Assembly: GCA_019828595.1 (NCBI GenBank)
Contig: JAHQRK010000030.1
Location: forward strand, 496,001 to 560,000
Direction: 5' to 3'
DNA: 64,000 nucleotides
Source of the DNA: Aphanomyces cochlioides
Lineage: Eukaryota; Oomycota; Saprolegniomycetes; Saprolegniales; Verrucalvaceae
Shown: positions 23,522-36,157 of the stretch, in pieces
Numbering within the stretch: the first letter of the stretch is position 1
Layout of the letters: every line of letters begins with the position of its first letter
Made by a program: the position numbers and the translations under genes
The notes under the pieces: generated by a model
Databases searched by the model: none
What the model saw: the letters and a program-made list of their open reading frames with translations, nothing else
Told to the model about the DNA's origin: nothing

Positions 23522-26018
23522 ATGGGCGAAAACCTCAGCCGACTATTCAAGATCCTTAGCAAGAAAGGAGACCAACAACGTGACGTCGATGAAATTTCAA
23601 GTGGCATTCACATGACTCGTGATGACGAGGAGCTCGTGAAAGCTGCTGAAGAAGGAAAACTGAAGCTCGTGCGTAAACTCTTGCGACGTCGTGCGAATCC
23701 CAATTCAATAGACTTTGTGAGTCATGGAGCTCGTTTCGCTTCGCTTAATTTGTGCTGAATAGAGTGGCATGACTCAATTGGCGAAAGCTGCCTTCGGAGG
23801 ACATTTGAACGTCGTCAAGCACCTACTCGCCCAGCACGCTGATATCGACGTCGCGGCGGATGTAGCGCACTCAAGCTGCAAATATCCTAACCTGCGTTGG
23901 TTAGAATGGCGATACCCCACTTCATTGGGCTGCAATTGCAGGGCGTTTGGACGTATTGAAGGAGTTGCTGGCTCATGGCGCAACGTCTACGTTGCAAAAC
24001 GAGGTAAAACCAAGATTCTAAATCCTGATACTTGCGATTGAATAGACTGGCAATACACCTCTTCATGAGGCCGCGTACTATGGACATAAACATGTAGTAG
24101 TTGAACTGCTATCTCGCGGGGCCAATGTAGATGCAGCGAATTATGCAAGTCTCGTGGTTGTAAAGGTGTAATGTTCTTACTGAATTGACGTAGGATGGCT
24201 GGACGCCACGTTATATGGTATCAAAGTCTGGACAATTAGAAATTATGAAAATCTCTTGAATGCTTAGGCTAAAATGCACCAAAAAATGAAAGTACGGACG
24301 AGATAACTCTTATCTTGTATTGAATGGAGCTCTCTAGGATGGACAGACAGCGCATGATATTGGTAATGAAGCTGCGAAAGCGTTGCTCAATGAATATCAA
24401 CGAAAACTAGCCCAGAACAGAATCGAAAAATCCAAGAACGATCTATCAATGAGTTAATCCTGCATTTAATGAGAGAAATTTACGACTCGTTCTCATAGAT
24501 ATCCAATTCTCCATGCAGTCAAAGATGGCAAAGAGTCGACCTTTGACATATTTACAACTGCTTCGTCTGTTTTTGCCTTATCGATGAAAGTCCAATTCCA
24601 TCGTCAGAAAGTATTTATCACCGCACTCATGGTGGAGCGCATAGTACGCCATCTGAAGGCCTCTGGGGCCCTACACAAAGCTCAAGAAGCCTTCTTAGTC
24701 CTCAAAGACATTGGAACGTATTGGGAGAACACACTCCTCACTGCCCAACCATGGAAATGGAAACTAGACGATACCCACCAACAGGACAAAATCGATAAAA
24801 TTGGAGTTGCTATTATCGACCTCCAAGAGCGTCTTCTCCATGCAGCAAAACATTTTCAGATCAACCTACATGTTCAAGTTGTAGGCGATGTCGAAGATTT
24901 GAGGCATGGAATTGGAAACATGATCGAGAAGATGTCTTGTTTGAATGCCCATTTGGAATCAATCACCCAGGCGAGTGAACTACGGCAACAAATGGGTGAA
25001 TTGGGTGAATTAAATATCCATTCAACGTGGTTTTGAGTATTATAAACGTCAAATGGCTCTGTGCAATGTGTGTCCCGATGAAAACTTTGAAAATCAAGTT
25101 GAAGAATGCCAAAAGCATATTGCTCGCACTACGAATGAGGCATCTTACATGCCTCGATCCTTGGCGAAATACAAGATAGAGCTATGGATGTTGTCGTCGA
25201 ATGATATTCAATTTGATCCTGACAACAATAGCATTATCTTGGGACAAGGTGGATTTGCTACTGTGTATAAAGGAACATACCATCGACAAGCAGTCGCTAT
25301 CAAGCGATTCGATCAATGTTTATGCACAGACTCTACTGAATTGGAAAAACGTATTGGCCAGGAAATCAAAGCTTGGCAAGATATTTCCCATGAGCCATTC
25401 ATTTTGTCTCTTATTGGAGTATGCACCAAGACCTCCACTCCTGTTTTAATCAGTGAGTTGTGCCAAACAAATATCCATCGGTTTGTCCGAGACTGGCCAT
25501 TCCCTTGCTTTATCAGCCTGTGGTCTTGTCAGGATTCAGAAAACAACATGATTCACCGAGATCTAAATGGTGACAATATCTTGATCACTCACTACGAAAC
25601 TGTTGCAAATGCTGACTTTGGACTGAGTCGGACAGTGGACAGTAGTGCCGATACGAAAAGTGGATTCAAAAGGCCAGGCACTTTGAATTGGATGAGTCCT
25701 GAGCAATATCGTACACCAAGACGTGTCACAATACAGTCGGATATTTGGTCATTTGGAATGACACTCTGGGAGATTTTAAGTGATGACATTCCTTTTCGAG
25801 TCTGCAGTGAGTACGAATTTGCAGAAGAAATTTACAAAAGTGAAGACGATCGACCAGAAAAGCCCGAAAATATGAATCCGGACCTCGAGCCGTTATGGAC
25901 ATTGATAAAACGATGCTGGCAGTTGAATCCAGTCGCTCGCCCGACAGCGGTCGAAATTGTAAAATATCTTGAGACGCACTTCAGCTGGCAATTGAACGAG
26001 AACGAGATCAAGCACTGA
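23522..26018 (+). pseudogene. ANK - helical module - TKL kinase with several frame lesions
   Basis: ATG at 23522 (MGENLSRLFK). ANK exons run in phase 0: KAAEEGKLKLVRKLLRRRANP, SGMTQLAKAAFGGHLNVVKHLL (99 nt), NGDTPLHWAAIAGRLDVLKELL, and TGNTPLHEAAYYGHKHVVVELL (99 nt, then a GC donor gcaagt at 24145). Next comes a damaged DGWTP repeat with a frameshift and TAG near 24260, then a DGQTAHDIGNEAAKALL cap. The helical module (VQFHRQKVFITALMVERIVR, QVVGDVEDL) shifts frame near 25012-25020. The kinase has LGQGGFATVYKG, VAIKRF and DFGLS, but the catalytic loop is HRDLNGDN (Lys to Asn). A compensated out-of-frame patch spans about 25495-25550, deleting the usual YQFAKGLASLH helix. C-lobe intact to TGA 26018. 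Probably inactive. Confidence 0.78.
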
Positions 26019-28145
26019 TGGGTGTATTTACCAACATATTGCGAAGCCGCCCTCGTGATTCAAATAGATGGCACAACAACCAAATAAAAACAATGTCTTT
26101 TTTTCGAAAATTGATGAAAACATGTTGCATACATTTAATAAACTATATTCATTCATCCTCCTGGAAGCCGCTTCATCAATACTACATAGTTTCACTAAGT
26201 ATTGATGAATGTACTTGACATCATCAATGCTAATCTGTAGTTTCACCAGACTACTTTACGAGTTGCTATTGAAATCAAACGACTATTTCTCCGGCAATTT
26301 CTGTAAGCCAGGTTTATCATCTGAAATCCCCCCACGTCCAACTTTACGTATAAGCGTTCGCCGTCGCAGAGGTAGGAAATTTCGTGGGAGGGCCAAATCT
26401 AAATCGACTGTCATGCGGTAATCCGACCCTAAGAGTGACAATAAAAAGTTATTGACGCGATGAAATGAATTAACGTCGTCATTTAATGTTTACGGAGATC
26501 TAACATCATGTTCGAGAATTTAGGCGTTTAGATTCAGTCAAACATTCGTCAAACACAGTTTTACAACAGCCTCATCGGGTTCGGCCTTGACGATCGTCAT
26601 AATAAAAAAATCTACGATGGTAATGATGATTTACATGATAATTTGGGATCAGGCTTCGAGAAAAATCATCTATCGATATTTCAGTTAATTAACGGAGTTT
26701 GTGAAGGGGATTTTTTAAGATGATCAAGCTGAAAAATCTTGGATCCTCACCTCAAACCGTCATGGAAGTTAAACACAAATGTGCTTATGACTAGGCACCT
26801 ATTTTTTCCAGCTGCAATTGAATGTCTTGAATTTCGTCAGAGTTGCTGGAACTCAATTGAACATGCAGCTATCCGGGTAATTATCCGGACAAACTAGCGA
26901 CGTTCATCATTGAATAGGAGAAATTCACATACTTCTCGTTAAGAGATTACTTGCACAGGGTCCTTGAATTTATGGTTTGAAATCCTTTCAGCAAAAAAAT
27001 CCACATGGGTAAAATTGGATGCTCTGCCATCCGATTATAGCTGCGCTCGATTGAAATTTTTATAAAAAGCAAATATAAAGCGCAACACGAGCGCTTATCA
27101 AGCACTCGGTGCGCTCGATTGATTTTCTCTTCCCATTGGATGAAACAGAACTTGCAGAATAATCTATTCAAACAAAATTTGAGATTCATAAAATATGGGG
27201 AATCCTCGATATCTTTCTTTCTGCTACGAAGTATATTATAGTACATCCCAACAAAAATTAGCTTACGTATCTTTTATGACGAGTTCGAAACGACTTTGGC
27301 TGCCACGCGACTATCCTTACACTTTCTTCAAAAGAATTTTCCCTACGTGGCCTTTACTAAGAGTGATGACATGACCTGCTGTGCGATTTTAAGACGAGCC
27401 AATGTCTATATATTATCTCAACGCATCGTGTGAGTTGCTATTGTCCTTTTCATTTGATATATACATCTTGCTTGTTTTTGCAGCTTTCCCAGACGTCTAA
27501 CCTCTCTCACCAAAGAAACTTGCGAGTATAATTGAGAAAAAAACATGGGACCTTACTATACTGTAAAGTCAGTGGTATCCAAGAACTCTCTGTCCCAAAT
27601 AAGTCCAACCAGTGATCCCCAAGAATCTCGCGTAATATCACCAGGTAGTATTCATAGAATGCACCAAATGGAAGTTGAAATCGTGGTTGGATTATGCCTG
27701 TTATTCTGTAACTCAACTGTGCAATGAAAGGGGTTTAGCGTAAAACGTATCAGGTCAAAATGATATGACTCAAAATAGTTGTACTGGAAATACACCACAC
27801 ATTTGTTTAATTTGCCAAGAATCAACAAGATGTGAAAGTGAGCCAATGTGTTCTTGATTTCCACCTATTCTACGCACGCAAAAAGAGGGATTCACGCCGT
27901 CGCTTCATTACACCTTAAGCGTGTTGTGGTCTGATAGTACCATGATTTGCTACTATTTAGTTCAATTTTATGGGATGGGCAAAAAAGACAAAAACAAATT
28001 TAACATTTGTTTTAACCATTGGTTTTAAGGCGGAAAGTCAGTTGGAAAACAGTTTGCCGTTGTGCAGGTGGAGTGAAGTGTGTCGGTCTCGCTTACTTTT
28101 GGATAGATCAGCAAAGCCTGAATTACGATCGAAAGAATCTCCAAA
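26019..28145. other. Intergenic, 2.1 kb, no supported gene
   Basis: AT-rich with only short frames. It holds a doubled TATCCGG motif near 26871-26892, like those at transposon ends elsewhere in this window. The last 150 bp is the 5' flank of the ANK multi-kinase locus. Confidence 0.45.
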
Positions 28146-28593
28146 ATGTCCTCGGATGATGAGAAGCTCATCGAAGCTGCAGTCCATGGAGATGTTACGT
28201 TTGCGGCAGATCTTTTGGACAAAGGTGTAAATGCGAACTACCGAAACGACGTACGCTATGCAGTACTGAGAGCTTTATTCTAACGAGATAACAGGACAAC
28301 GAAACACCACTTTACAAAGCATCAGAGAAGGGAAATCTGGAAGTTGTAAAGCTGTTGCTGTTCCATATGGCAAAAATAGATACGAAGACTTGTGTACTAC
28401 CAGTCGTGTTTATTTGTGAGCTCTCACTCGTCTTGATTTAGGATGGAAAAACTGCATTAAGCGTAGCATTTGCTAATGGTCACTTGGAGGTTATTATGGA
28501 GCTTCTGAAATGTGGTGCATCTGTTGATAACACTGACAGGGGCACAACTTTACTTTAGCCCCTGGTTGCTCTTTTAAACACAACAACTCAGCA

Positions 28594-30015
28594 CAGAGTG
28601 AATAATACATCCGGATAACTATCCGGATACATTGGAATGCCAAAGTGTCATTTTGATCTCTCACAGAAGCAGAACCAAGAAGACGAATGTACTATGGATA
28701 TTTACACATAGCTATGACTAATCCCTTGAAATACATGATACCTGTTGCATTTGCTGGAAAGTACCAATTGCGCCACATGAACATGTCGAGGTATGATTGC
28801 AACTGCTCACCTCTCAATCCTCGCATTGCTTTGAGGTATTGTTTGATGCGCACTTCCCACACCCCTTCGATTCGCTGGGTGTGGGCACCATTGTCTGGAT
28901 TGACAAAGTTGTTCGAATGGTTGACCCACATGTGGGTATACCTCATGTGCCGAAGCGATGGCGTGTTGGCAAGAGTATGGTGGTCGTTGGCCGATACGTA
29001 CGACGCAAATTTGTCGGACACAATAGTCGCTCCTAATAATTTATCAGATAATTATAAACGGTCAAAATAGTTACCTTCGGCAATGTGTTTCTCGATGATG
29101 GGCATGAGAGTCCGCTTTGTTCTGTCGTTGTAAACCAGCACGCCAAACCACTTGTTGGTCGTTCTGTCAACACCACCAAAGAGCCAACGGTCGTCGTGCT
29201 TAGTCCCTCGCCCATATTTGGATTTTTTCTTCAGAGACGTCTCGTAAATCTCGACCACCGAACCAACTCCTCCAATCTAATACATTGTCCAAATTAATAC
29301 ATATTGAAGTATCAAATCAAAGAGGTAACTTTACATTGCATGCCCTCATTTCCTTCGAGCAGATTCCACGGCAAAACTTAAACCACGAGATCGCCGTTTT
29401 CGACGACAAAGCAAGATCTTCTATCGTCTGTCGTGATGGCTTCATAGTAGCCCAGTAGAATAGAAGTCGGATAATCGATTACGTGGGCAGATTTGAGCCA
29501 AGGAAAAGAGTATTTTGCCTCACGCTCCGATCTGAATCACAGCCGTCCCGACGACAACGCCTGTGCAACAGGTCAGCGGACAACTTCATGTCACCCAAGC
29601 AGACACAACATATCATTCTATTACGTATTATGCCAACCTATGCGTTGCATTAGAATAGACGAAATACAGTAGATATCATACCTTCATACACCATTCAATG
29701 GTTGTGCGTTCAGTACTTGTGGCATTCATCACCGCCTTGAACGTGTAATCGGATAAATCTGCCAACTCATACATGACGCTGCTGGTTGAAAACTTGGAAG
29801 ATAGCGAAGTGAAATGCCAAATGACTCCGATACTGGTCCACTTTCACGGGGAATGAAGTAAACTGGTATACAAATTTCAATATTAAAATTTTGTGGTTGT
29901 GCGTGTTTTTGGCAGAAAAGGGTGGTCAAACTCCACTTTGAAGTATCCGGATATTATCCGGATAAATTGGTGGCTGAGATGTGGTATGTATCCGGATGTA
30001 TTATTCACTCTGTCT
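28594..30015 (-). mobile_element. Merlin-type (IS1595/ISXO2-like) DNA transposon
   Basis: Perfect 24-bp inverted repeats lie at 28596-28619 and 29989-30012 (start CAGAGTGAATAATACATC). AACTCAG flanks both sides (28587-28593 and 30016-30022), a probable target duplication of 7 bp or slightly more; Merlin elements typically give 8-9 bp. The subterminal parts repeat TATCCGGATA. It is inserted in the ANK exon array of a kinase gene. Length is about 1.42 kb, with one transposase on the minus strand. Confidence 0.9.
28692..29800 (-). pseudogene. Merlin / ISXO2-like DDE transposase, catalytic Asp lost
   Basis: Read on minus, N-terminal Cys-rich residues and a region ending EDLALSSKTAISWFKFCRGI precede the core. 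The core has VVEIYETSLKKKSKYGRG, then WLFGGVDRTTNKWFGVLV and LMPIIEKHIAEG. A clean 45-nt GT-AG intron (about 29021-29065) follows, then ATIVSDKFASY, VNHSNNFVNPDNGAHTQRIEG and the C-terminus ending at 28692. The family motif VEIDE(T/S) is VEIYET here, so the first catalytic Asp is Tyr. The second Asp (SDKFASY) and the Glu (RIEGVW) remain. An in-frame TAA lies near 29480. Inactive as read, though the TIRs are perfect. Confidence 0.85.
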
Positions 30016-32802
30016 AACTCAGAAGATAATGTAGCATGTGATGGAAAGCTGAACTGAATACCATACAGGATGAATTACGTGCAAGATACCTGAATGTTGT
30101 CAAGGAGTTGATGAAATGTGGTGCAAAAATAAACGCCAAAGATATTGTACAGCAACAAATTTTTACACTCAGCTAAAACGAATCTTGAATTAGGATGGAA
30201 GAACACCCTTGCATTGGGCGTCAAAGAATGGATATCTCGACTTCGTTGTTGAATTGCTTGATAATGGTGCTTCAGTGTTTGCGCGAGATAAAGTAAAGCA
30301 TAAAACCTATTGAAACCATGAATTCAATTGAAATAGGATGGTAGAGCCCCGCTCAATGAGGCCTCAGTTATGGGACATCCAAATATTGTCCAAGTTCTGC
30401 TCAAACACAGTGCGCCAGTCAACAATAGATCTTGGGTGATGCTTAGGTTGCATGCAATAGTGGTCTCATTTTGACGTAATAGGATGGCAGCACAGCATTA
30501 TTTCACGCCTTATAGCAAGGATATTTAGATATTGCTAGGCAGCTCCTTGCACATGATGCTTCAGTGTATGTTGAAGATTTGGTACAACAAAGTTTGTCAT
30601 CAAGAAAGGTCTCATTCTCTGGTTATAGCATGGAATAACCTGTCTACATGTGGCGTCAATATCGAGTAAAGGGAACGTGGATATCGTAAAAGAGCTTGTG
30701 ACTCGAAGGGCAAAGATCGATGCAGTAGACAAGGTAAAAGGGAATTCGATATTTGTCAATCGATAGCGATAGTACGGGAATACACCACTACATTGCGCAA
30801 CGTTTTGGGGGCACTACAAAATTGTCAAGGTGTTGATTACCCCTCCTGCACTTGTTGACAAAACTAATAAGGTAAAACTATTTCCCACAACATATCCATT
30901 TCTGTCCAAATAGATTGGTTGTACCCCATTGCACTTGGCATCAAAGAGAGGGCACTTTGATATTTTACGACTACTATTGGATGCTGGAGCGAATGTAGAG
31001 ATAAAAAATGAGGTTTGATAGCTAACAGTTCATTCGTATGGTTCACTGTTGGTTAGGACGGTCGAACACCTCCCGAGCTTGGCAACAATAGAGTAAAAAA
31101 AGTATTTGAGAATCATACAAGCTTTAGTGGCGTATTAAGTAAATGCTCCTTTTTCAGTGTATTTCTCATGAAAAACTCTAGACAATCAGTCAGCTACCGA
31201 GCTGATCAGGCAAAACCGAATGAATCGAGAAAGAACAAGCTCAAGTGTACTGGAGACGGCCTATTCAGTTTTGGGACTTTCATTGGTCGTTCAATCACAA
31301 CGACAAAATGTTTTGACTATTGGTCTTCTGGTCAAAGGTATTGTTGAAAATGTAATGGTGAATGGTTTTCAAGGGCAAGAGCAAGTCCTTCTCTCAGTCT
31401 TGACAGAAATAAAGAACTACTTCCGTACAAAGTCCCTTATGACAAATTTCAGGAAATTCAAAATTGACTATGACACTATCAAGGATATTTCTATTACTCT
31501 TCTGTACTTCCAAACTCGTCTTGTTGAAGTGGCAAACAATCTGTTTTTACCCTTAACCTGCCATGTCCGGGGCAACTTGGATGACATCAGAAATGACATT
31601 GGAAATGCAGTCGAAAAGATATACGATATGGATAGGTACCTCATTGTTTGTATGCGTGAACCCGATCTGTAACATCAAATGGATTCGTTGACCGAATTGG
31701 CGATACTAATGCAGCGTACTTTGGAATATTACAATCGCCAAGTAGCATTGGGGGATATCCTAAGAGAATTTGAATTTGAGAACCAACATAGATTGAGTCA
31801 AGATAAGATTGCCAACACTATCGACGCATTGTACCAGTCGAAGGGAATATCCAAATCCCTCCCCCAGATTGAATCGTGGATGTTGTCATTTTATGATGTG
31901 CATTTCGATTCGCAGGCTATTGGTACCTTCCTGGGACAAGGCGCGTATGCTACAGTGTTCAAAGGAACATACCAAGGACAAGAAGTCGCTGTCAAACGTT
32001 TTGACCAAATACTGGGTGATGATTCATCTGATCGAGAAAAGATCATACAGAATGAGATCATATGTTGTAAAGACATTTCGCATGAGCCATACATTTTAAC
32101 TTTGATTGGCGTGTGCACAAAGATGTCAAGACTAATTCTAGTGAGAGAATTGTGTGACGATAGCATTCGTGGATTTGTGCGTGACAGGCCAGAAATGCTC
32201 ATTCCCATGGTGTATCAATTTGCCTGTGGTTTAGCTTCTATTCACAATGCCAACATCATTCATCGTGATCTAAAAGGGGATAATGTATTGGTCACATTCC
32301 AAAAGACCGCAGCAATTGCTGATTTTGGACTCAGTCGGACTGTCACAGGCCTTGAAAATTCAAAGACTGGAGACAAGTGGGTTGGAACTTTGAATTGGAT
32401 GAGCCCTGAGCAATATTTCAGACCCCGAAATGTAACTACAAAATCGGATATTTGGTCCTTTGGGATGACTGTTTGGGAGGTTTTATGCAACGATATACCC
32501 TATCGAGGTTGTAGTGAGCATGAATTTGCAGAAGAAATTTTCAAGAGTAAAGATGACAGACCTGAAAAACCCAATGACTTGGATCCACATCTTGAACCCT
32601 TGTGGATTTTAATCACGAAATGCTGGCAATTGGATCCTGCAGCAAGACCAACAGCAAGTGAGATTGTAGACTTTCTGCAGACCCACTACGGAGATCAACT
32701 GACTTCTCAAGAAGATGCAAGCCCCGTTCCATGTATCGAGGACTTGGAACAATTTCAAATTTTCAACTTAGAAAGTATGCATTGAATTTGATCAAACAAG
32801 TC

Positions 32803-35471
32803 ACAAACCCTACTAGGCAATGAATTAGTTAATCCCGAAGAGACTATTAAATCTGTGACGTCCTTGGAGGAGCTTGTCAAGCTACTACTAGCAAGTAAGA
32901 AAAAACATAGTCGGAATATCTTAACTCGGGTTCAGATCCGGCAAAATCATGGCCCCTCTTTGGTAACTTCATCCTTTATCCAGATGAGATTAAATCCAGT
33001 AACCGCCCAACGTTTCGAGCTGGAAATGATCGTCAGCCTCAGAAACTATTTGTTGTTAAACTTAGCGACGAAAGAAGTGAATTGGATTCAATTGAGAGCT
33101 GTCTAGACGATGAGAAGAGGTGTCACCTCGTGGTGGAATGCGTTGATTGGGGCGAATGGAATGTAGCTGGTTACAAGTGCTATGCTATTATCATGGAACG
33201 TGATACGAAAAACATGTCACTCTTTTCGCCTAACAGGCAGATACAACCAACAGCTCTGTCGACTCAATCAGCAAATTGTTTTCCACCCTGCCTCTGGAAG
33301 CTACAAGGAGCTACTATATACCCACTACCACGAGGTAAAATGCTCCACAAGATGTCGCTGCGTCTCTTGTTTTGTTGCGAAGTACGTGATGACTCTAGCT
33401 GTGACTACTTCCCACACGATGATGTGATTCAAGCCGAGTCTCAGTCAAAATTTATTCGTGATGCGCTTTCTATATTGAAAATTTCCTATTTGTTGCTCAA
33501 GGCGTTCGCATTGATATCAGATTATGATATTTGTATTGGGCCAGACTATAATTTTGACGTGCGCGACAGTGCACCGGACGAGAGATTACTGACGGCATTA
33601 GAAGCGATCCACGGTCAAGTCGCCACGCCTCAACGGTTAAACAAGATCGTAGAGGAGCTAGAGAATGGTGATTTGAACGATGACCAAGTGGATTATTATG
33701 CGAATGAAATTTATGGGATTATTGAAGATCACGGAGAGAGCAATGCAAGTGAAATGTTAAATCTTCTTCAAAGTGCGGGTTTAAACCTACAAAGCGACGT
33801 CATCAGTGGCTTGAAAAAACACGCACTCGTTTCACGATATGTCTGCAAGAAACAGTCAGACTTGGTTGAAGATGGTTTCCTAAACCTGCGTAGGGATCTC
33901 ACCCACCATCCCGGCACTGGTTCAATGTTTTCTTTGAGTTTAGCCGCCAAGTACATTCGGAAAGCTCTTGAAGATAAGGTGGACTCTACTTCAAAGATCA
34001 TTGTCACTGCATGCGCTATTTTTGGTCTGGCTTTGAAATTTTCAAGTATACAGCCAGATTGTTTTGGTCACGACGCTAATGGTTGAGCGCATCGTACGTA
34101 AAGTGCAATCCTTGGAAAGTCTTGAGCATCCCCAAACACTCCTCGAAGCGTTAAGAGACGTCAAAGACCATTTCGAAACCACTGTTCTGGCGACCAATGT
34201 CTCAAAATTACTGTTCGTTAACACCACACAGCAATCCAAGCTTCCGACCGTTGCTTCAGATATTGAGCAGCTACAACGGCATCTTCTCGTTGCAATGGAA
34301 CATCTAAACATCGACGTTACACTCTCAGCGGAAGGTCACCTCGAAGATTTGCAAAAACCTATTGGAAACTTGATCGACAAAATGAATTCTTTCGATAAAT
34401 GTTTGGAAATAATCGGGGATCTACCTAACCCATGTCATCAAAAGGATAAACTGATTGAACTAGCAATTCAAATCCAGCGTGGGTTTGAATTTTACCAGTG
34501 CCAAGTGGTCTTGGGTAACATACCAACCCTTCATGATTTTGAAAACCAAGTGCAATTAATACTAAACAAGATATGCAATGTCGTTGACAGATGAAAAGCT
34601 GGGAAACAGCTTCCGAAGGCGTTTAGTATTGACAAAATTGAGCCATGGATGTTGTCTTCGGACGATGTAAATTTCAATCCAAGCGACCTCTCAACCACTT
34701 TGGGTCGCGGCACGTTTGCCACAGTGTATAAAGGAATGTACCAAGGACAACCCGTGGCTGTCAAAGTTTTTGGACAAATTTTACAGACCGATTCAGCGGA
34801 CCTAGAAAGATTCATTGCAAAAGAGATGAGAGCTTGGAAGGGGATCTCTCATGAGCCATACATTTTGACGCTCATTGGCGTTTGTACTAAAGTCCCAACG
34901 CCCATTCTCGTGTGCGAATTGTGCAATACCAATATCCAAACTTACGGCAAACAGAAACCTGACAGCCTTATTCCATTGGTATATCAAGTCGCGTGTGGTT
35001 TAGCTTCACTTCACAAGGCAAATATTATCCATCGAGATATCAAAGGATACAACATCCTGATTACATTTCGTGAGACCGTCGCAATTTCTGATTTTGGTAT
35101 GGATCGTGCCGTCACAAGCATTGAGAATACAAAGACAAAAGTGACATGGACCGGGAAATTGAACTGGACGAGTCCCGAGCTGTATTTTACACCTCGAGGC
35201 GTGACTGAGAAATCTGATGTGTGGTCGTTTGGAATGACGCTTTGGGAGATTATCTGTAACGAGGTAGCTTTTCAAGGATGTGACGGACACATTTCAAAAC
35301 GATATCTATAAGAGTGAGGAATTTCAACCTCAAAAGCCTGACAACTTGGATCCTGAACTCGAACCATTGTGGACATTGATGACAATGTGCTGGCGATTGG
35401 ATGCAAGTGCTCGATCTTCTGCTGACGACATAGTGAAATTCATGCAGGATCATTACAGTAATCATTTGTAA
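32803..35471 (+). pseudogene. Divergent pseudokinase remnant - unknown domain - helical module - TKL kinase
   Basis: Probable continuation of the upstream locus. After the intron, TSLEELVKLLLAS starts the same divergent kinase-like domain seen at 39576-40724. It is frameshifted near 32960-33060, continuing FVVKLSDERSELDSIE and VVECVDWGEWNVAGYKCYAI. Its C-lobe is lost. An unrecognised segment follows at about 33450-33900 (FIRDALSILKISYLLLKAF..). The helical module (DSTSKIIVTACAIFGLALKF) shifts frame near 34060. It has GHLEDLQKPIGN and QRGFEFYQCQVVLGN, then a TGA at 34592-34594. The kinase runs LGRGTFATVYKG, VAVKVF, HRDIKGYN, DFGMD, WTSPE, then a shift near 35280 before the standard C-terminal tail to TAA 35471. 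Kinase motifs are intact despite the lesions. Confidence 0.75.
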
Positions 35472-36157
35472 TGAAAATTGGCATTTTTGTTATCATATCG
35501 CACATCAAACTATGCTGTACTTCACCACCAACCTTCGTTTAATGTTTCGTGCAGAGTCGGCGCTCACAGAGATTTAATAAGACTGACACTGGTAGATTTT
35601 ACTAGATGATGGCAGGTGTCTGACCCTTTTACATAACATACCCACGAGAACATTTCGTTATCCCAAGATGAGAATTCAATATAGATGCATTTGCATGGAT
35701 CTATTTCGTTGGCAAAAGGAGTACAATGAATAAAGTGATAAATCAGCACAAAACTTCTATACCAGTGGAAGTTTCTTTTTGTGACATGAACCAGTTATCC
35801 ATGCTTCAATCTACAGCTGTAGATCGTGTTCTAAGTTATATTTGTCTCAATGGTAGACCTTAGTTTTGAAGCATGGGTGTTATTGCTCATTGTAAAATAT
35901 TCATTCAACCTGGCACCCGATGCAGTAATGCTCAATTCTCTTGAAAAAATTGCACTAAACTACTTTGTGTGAACTTAAAAGTGTTTTGCCAATGAGCCAT
36001 ATTTTATGGCATTTGAATATTACATCCCCAAAATCACAGGTATTGGAGAGAAGAGGGACCTCGTGGGCCTAAAAATTGTATGGAACAAGGTATTACAAGG
36101 CGTCGATTCCAAAAATACAAAGTTTCATAAAATTATAAAATGACTCGACAAATGCAA
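35472..36157. other. Intergenic between convergent kinase genes
   Basis: AT-rich, no gene seen. It would contain the polyadenylation regions of the genes converging from both sides. Confidence 0.5.

Larger units (their letters stand above)
28146..32785 (+). pseudogene. ANK array - helical module - TKL kinase 1, split by a Merlin transposon
   Basis: ATG at 28146 (MSSDDEKLIEAAVHGD). ANK exons before the transposon: 28146-28250, 28295-28393, 28442-28540. Exons after it: about 30069 onward (damaged), 30194-30292, 30337-30435, 30483-30581 (TAG at 30513-30515), 30629-30733, 30773-30871, 30914-31012, and a cap at 31057. Most are exactly 99 nt. The helical module starts near 31220 (SVLETAYSVLGLSLVVQSQRQ). 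A TAA at 31670-31672 interrupts it; the frame continues MDSLTELAILMQ. The kinase is complete: LGQGAYATVFKG, VAVKRF, HRDLKGDN, DFGLS, WMSPEQ. The apparent end at 32785 lies inside a probable intron (gtatgc donor near 32775, acceptor ctactag near 32816). The protein therefore probably continued into the next feature. Confidence 0.78.

Noticed and set aside
31809..32099. 96-codon plus frame overlapping kinase 1
   Set aside because: Alternative-frame shadow of the kinase N-lobe, which has far stronger domain evidence.
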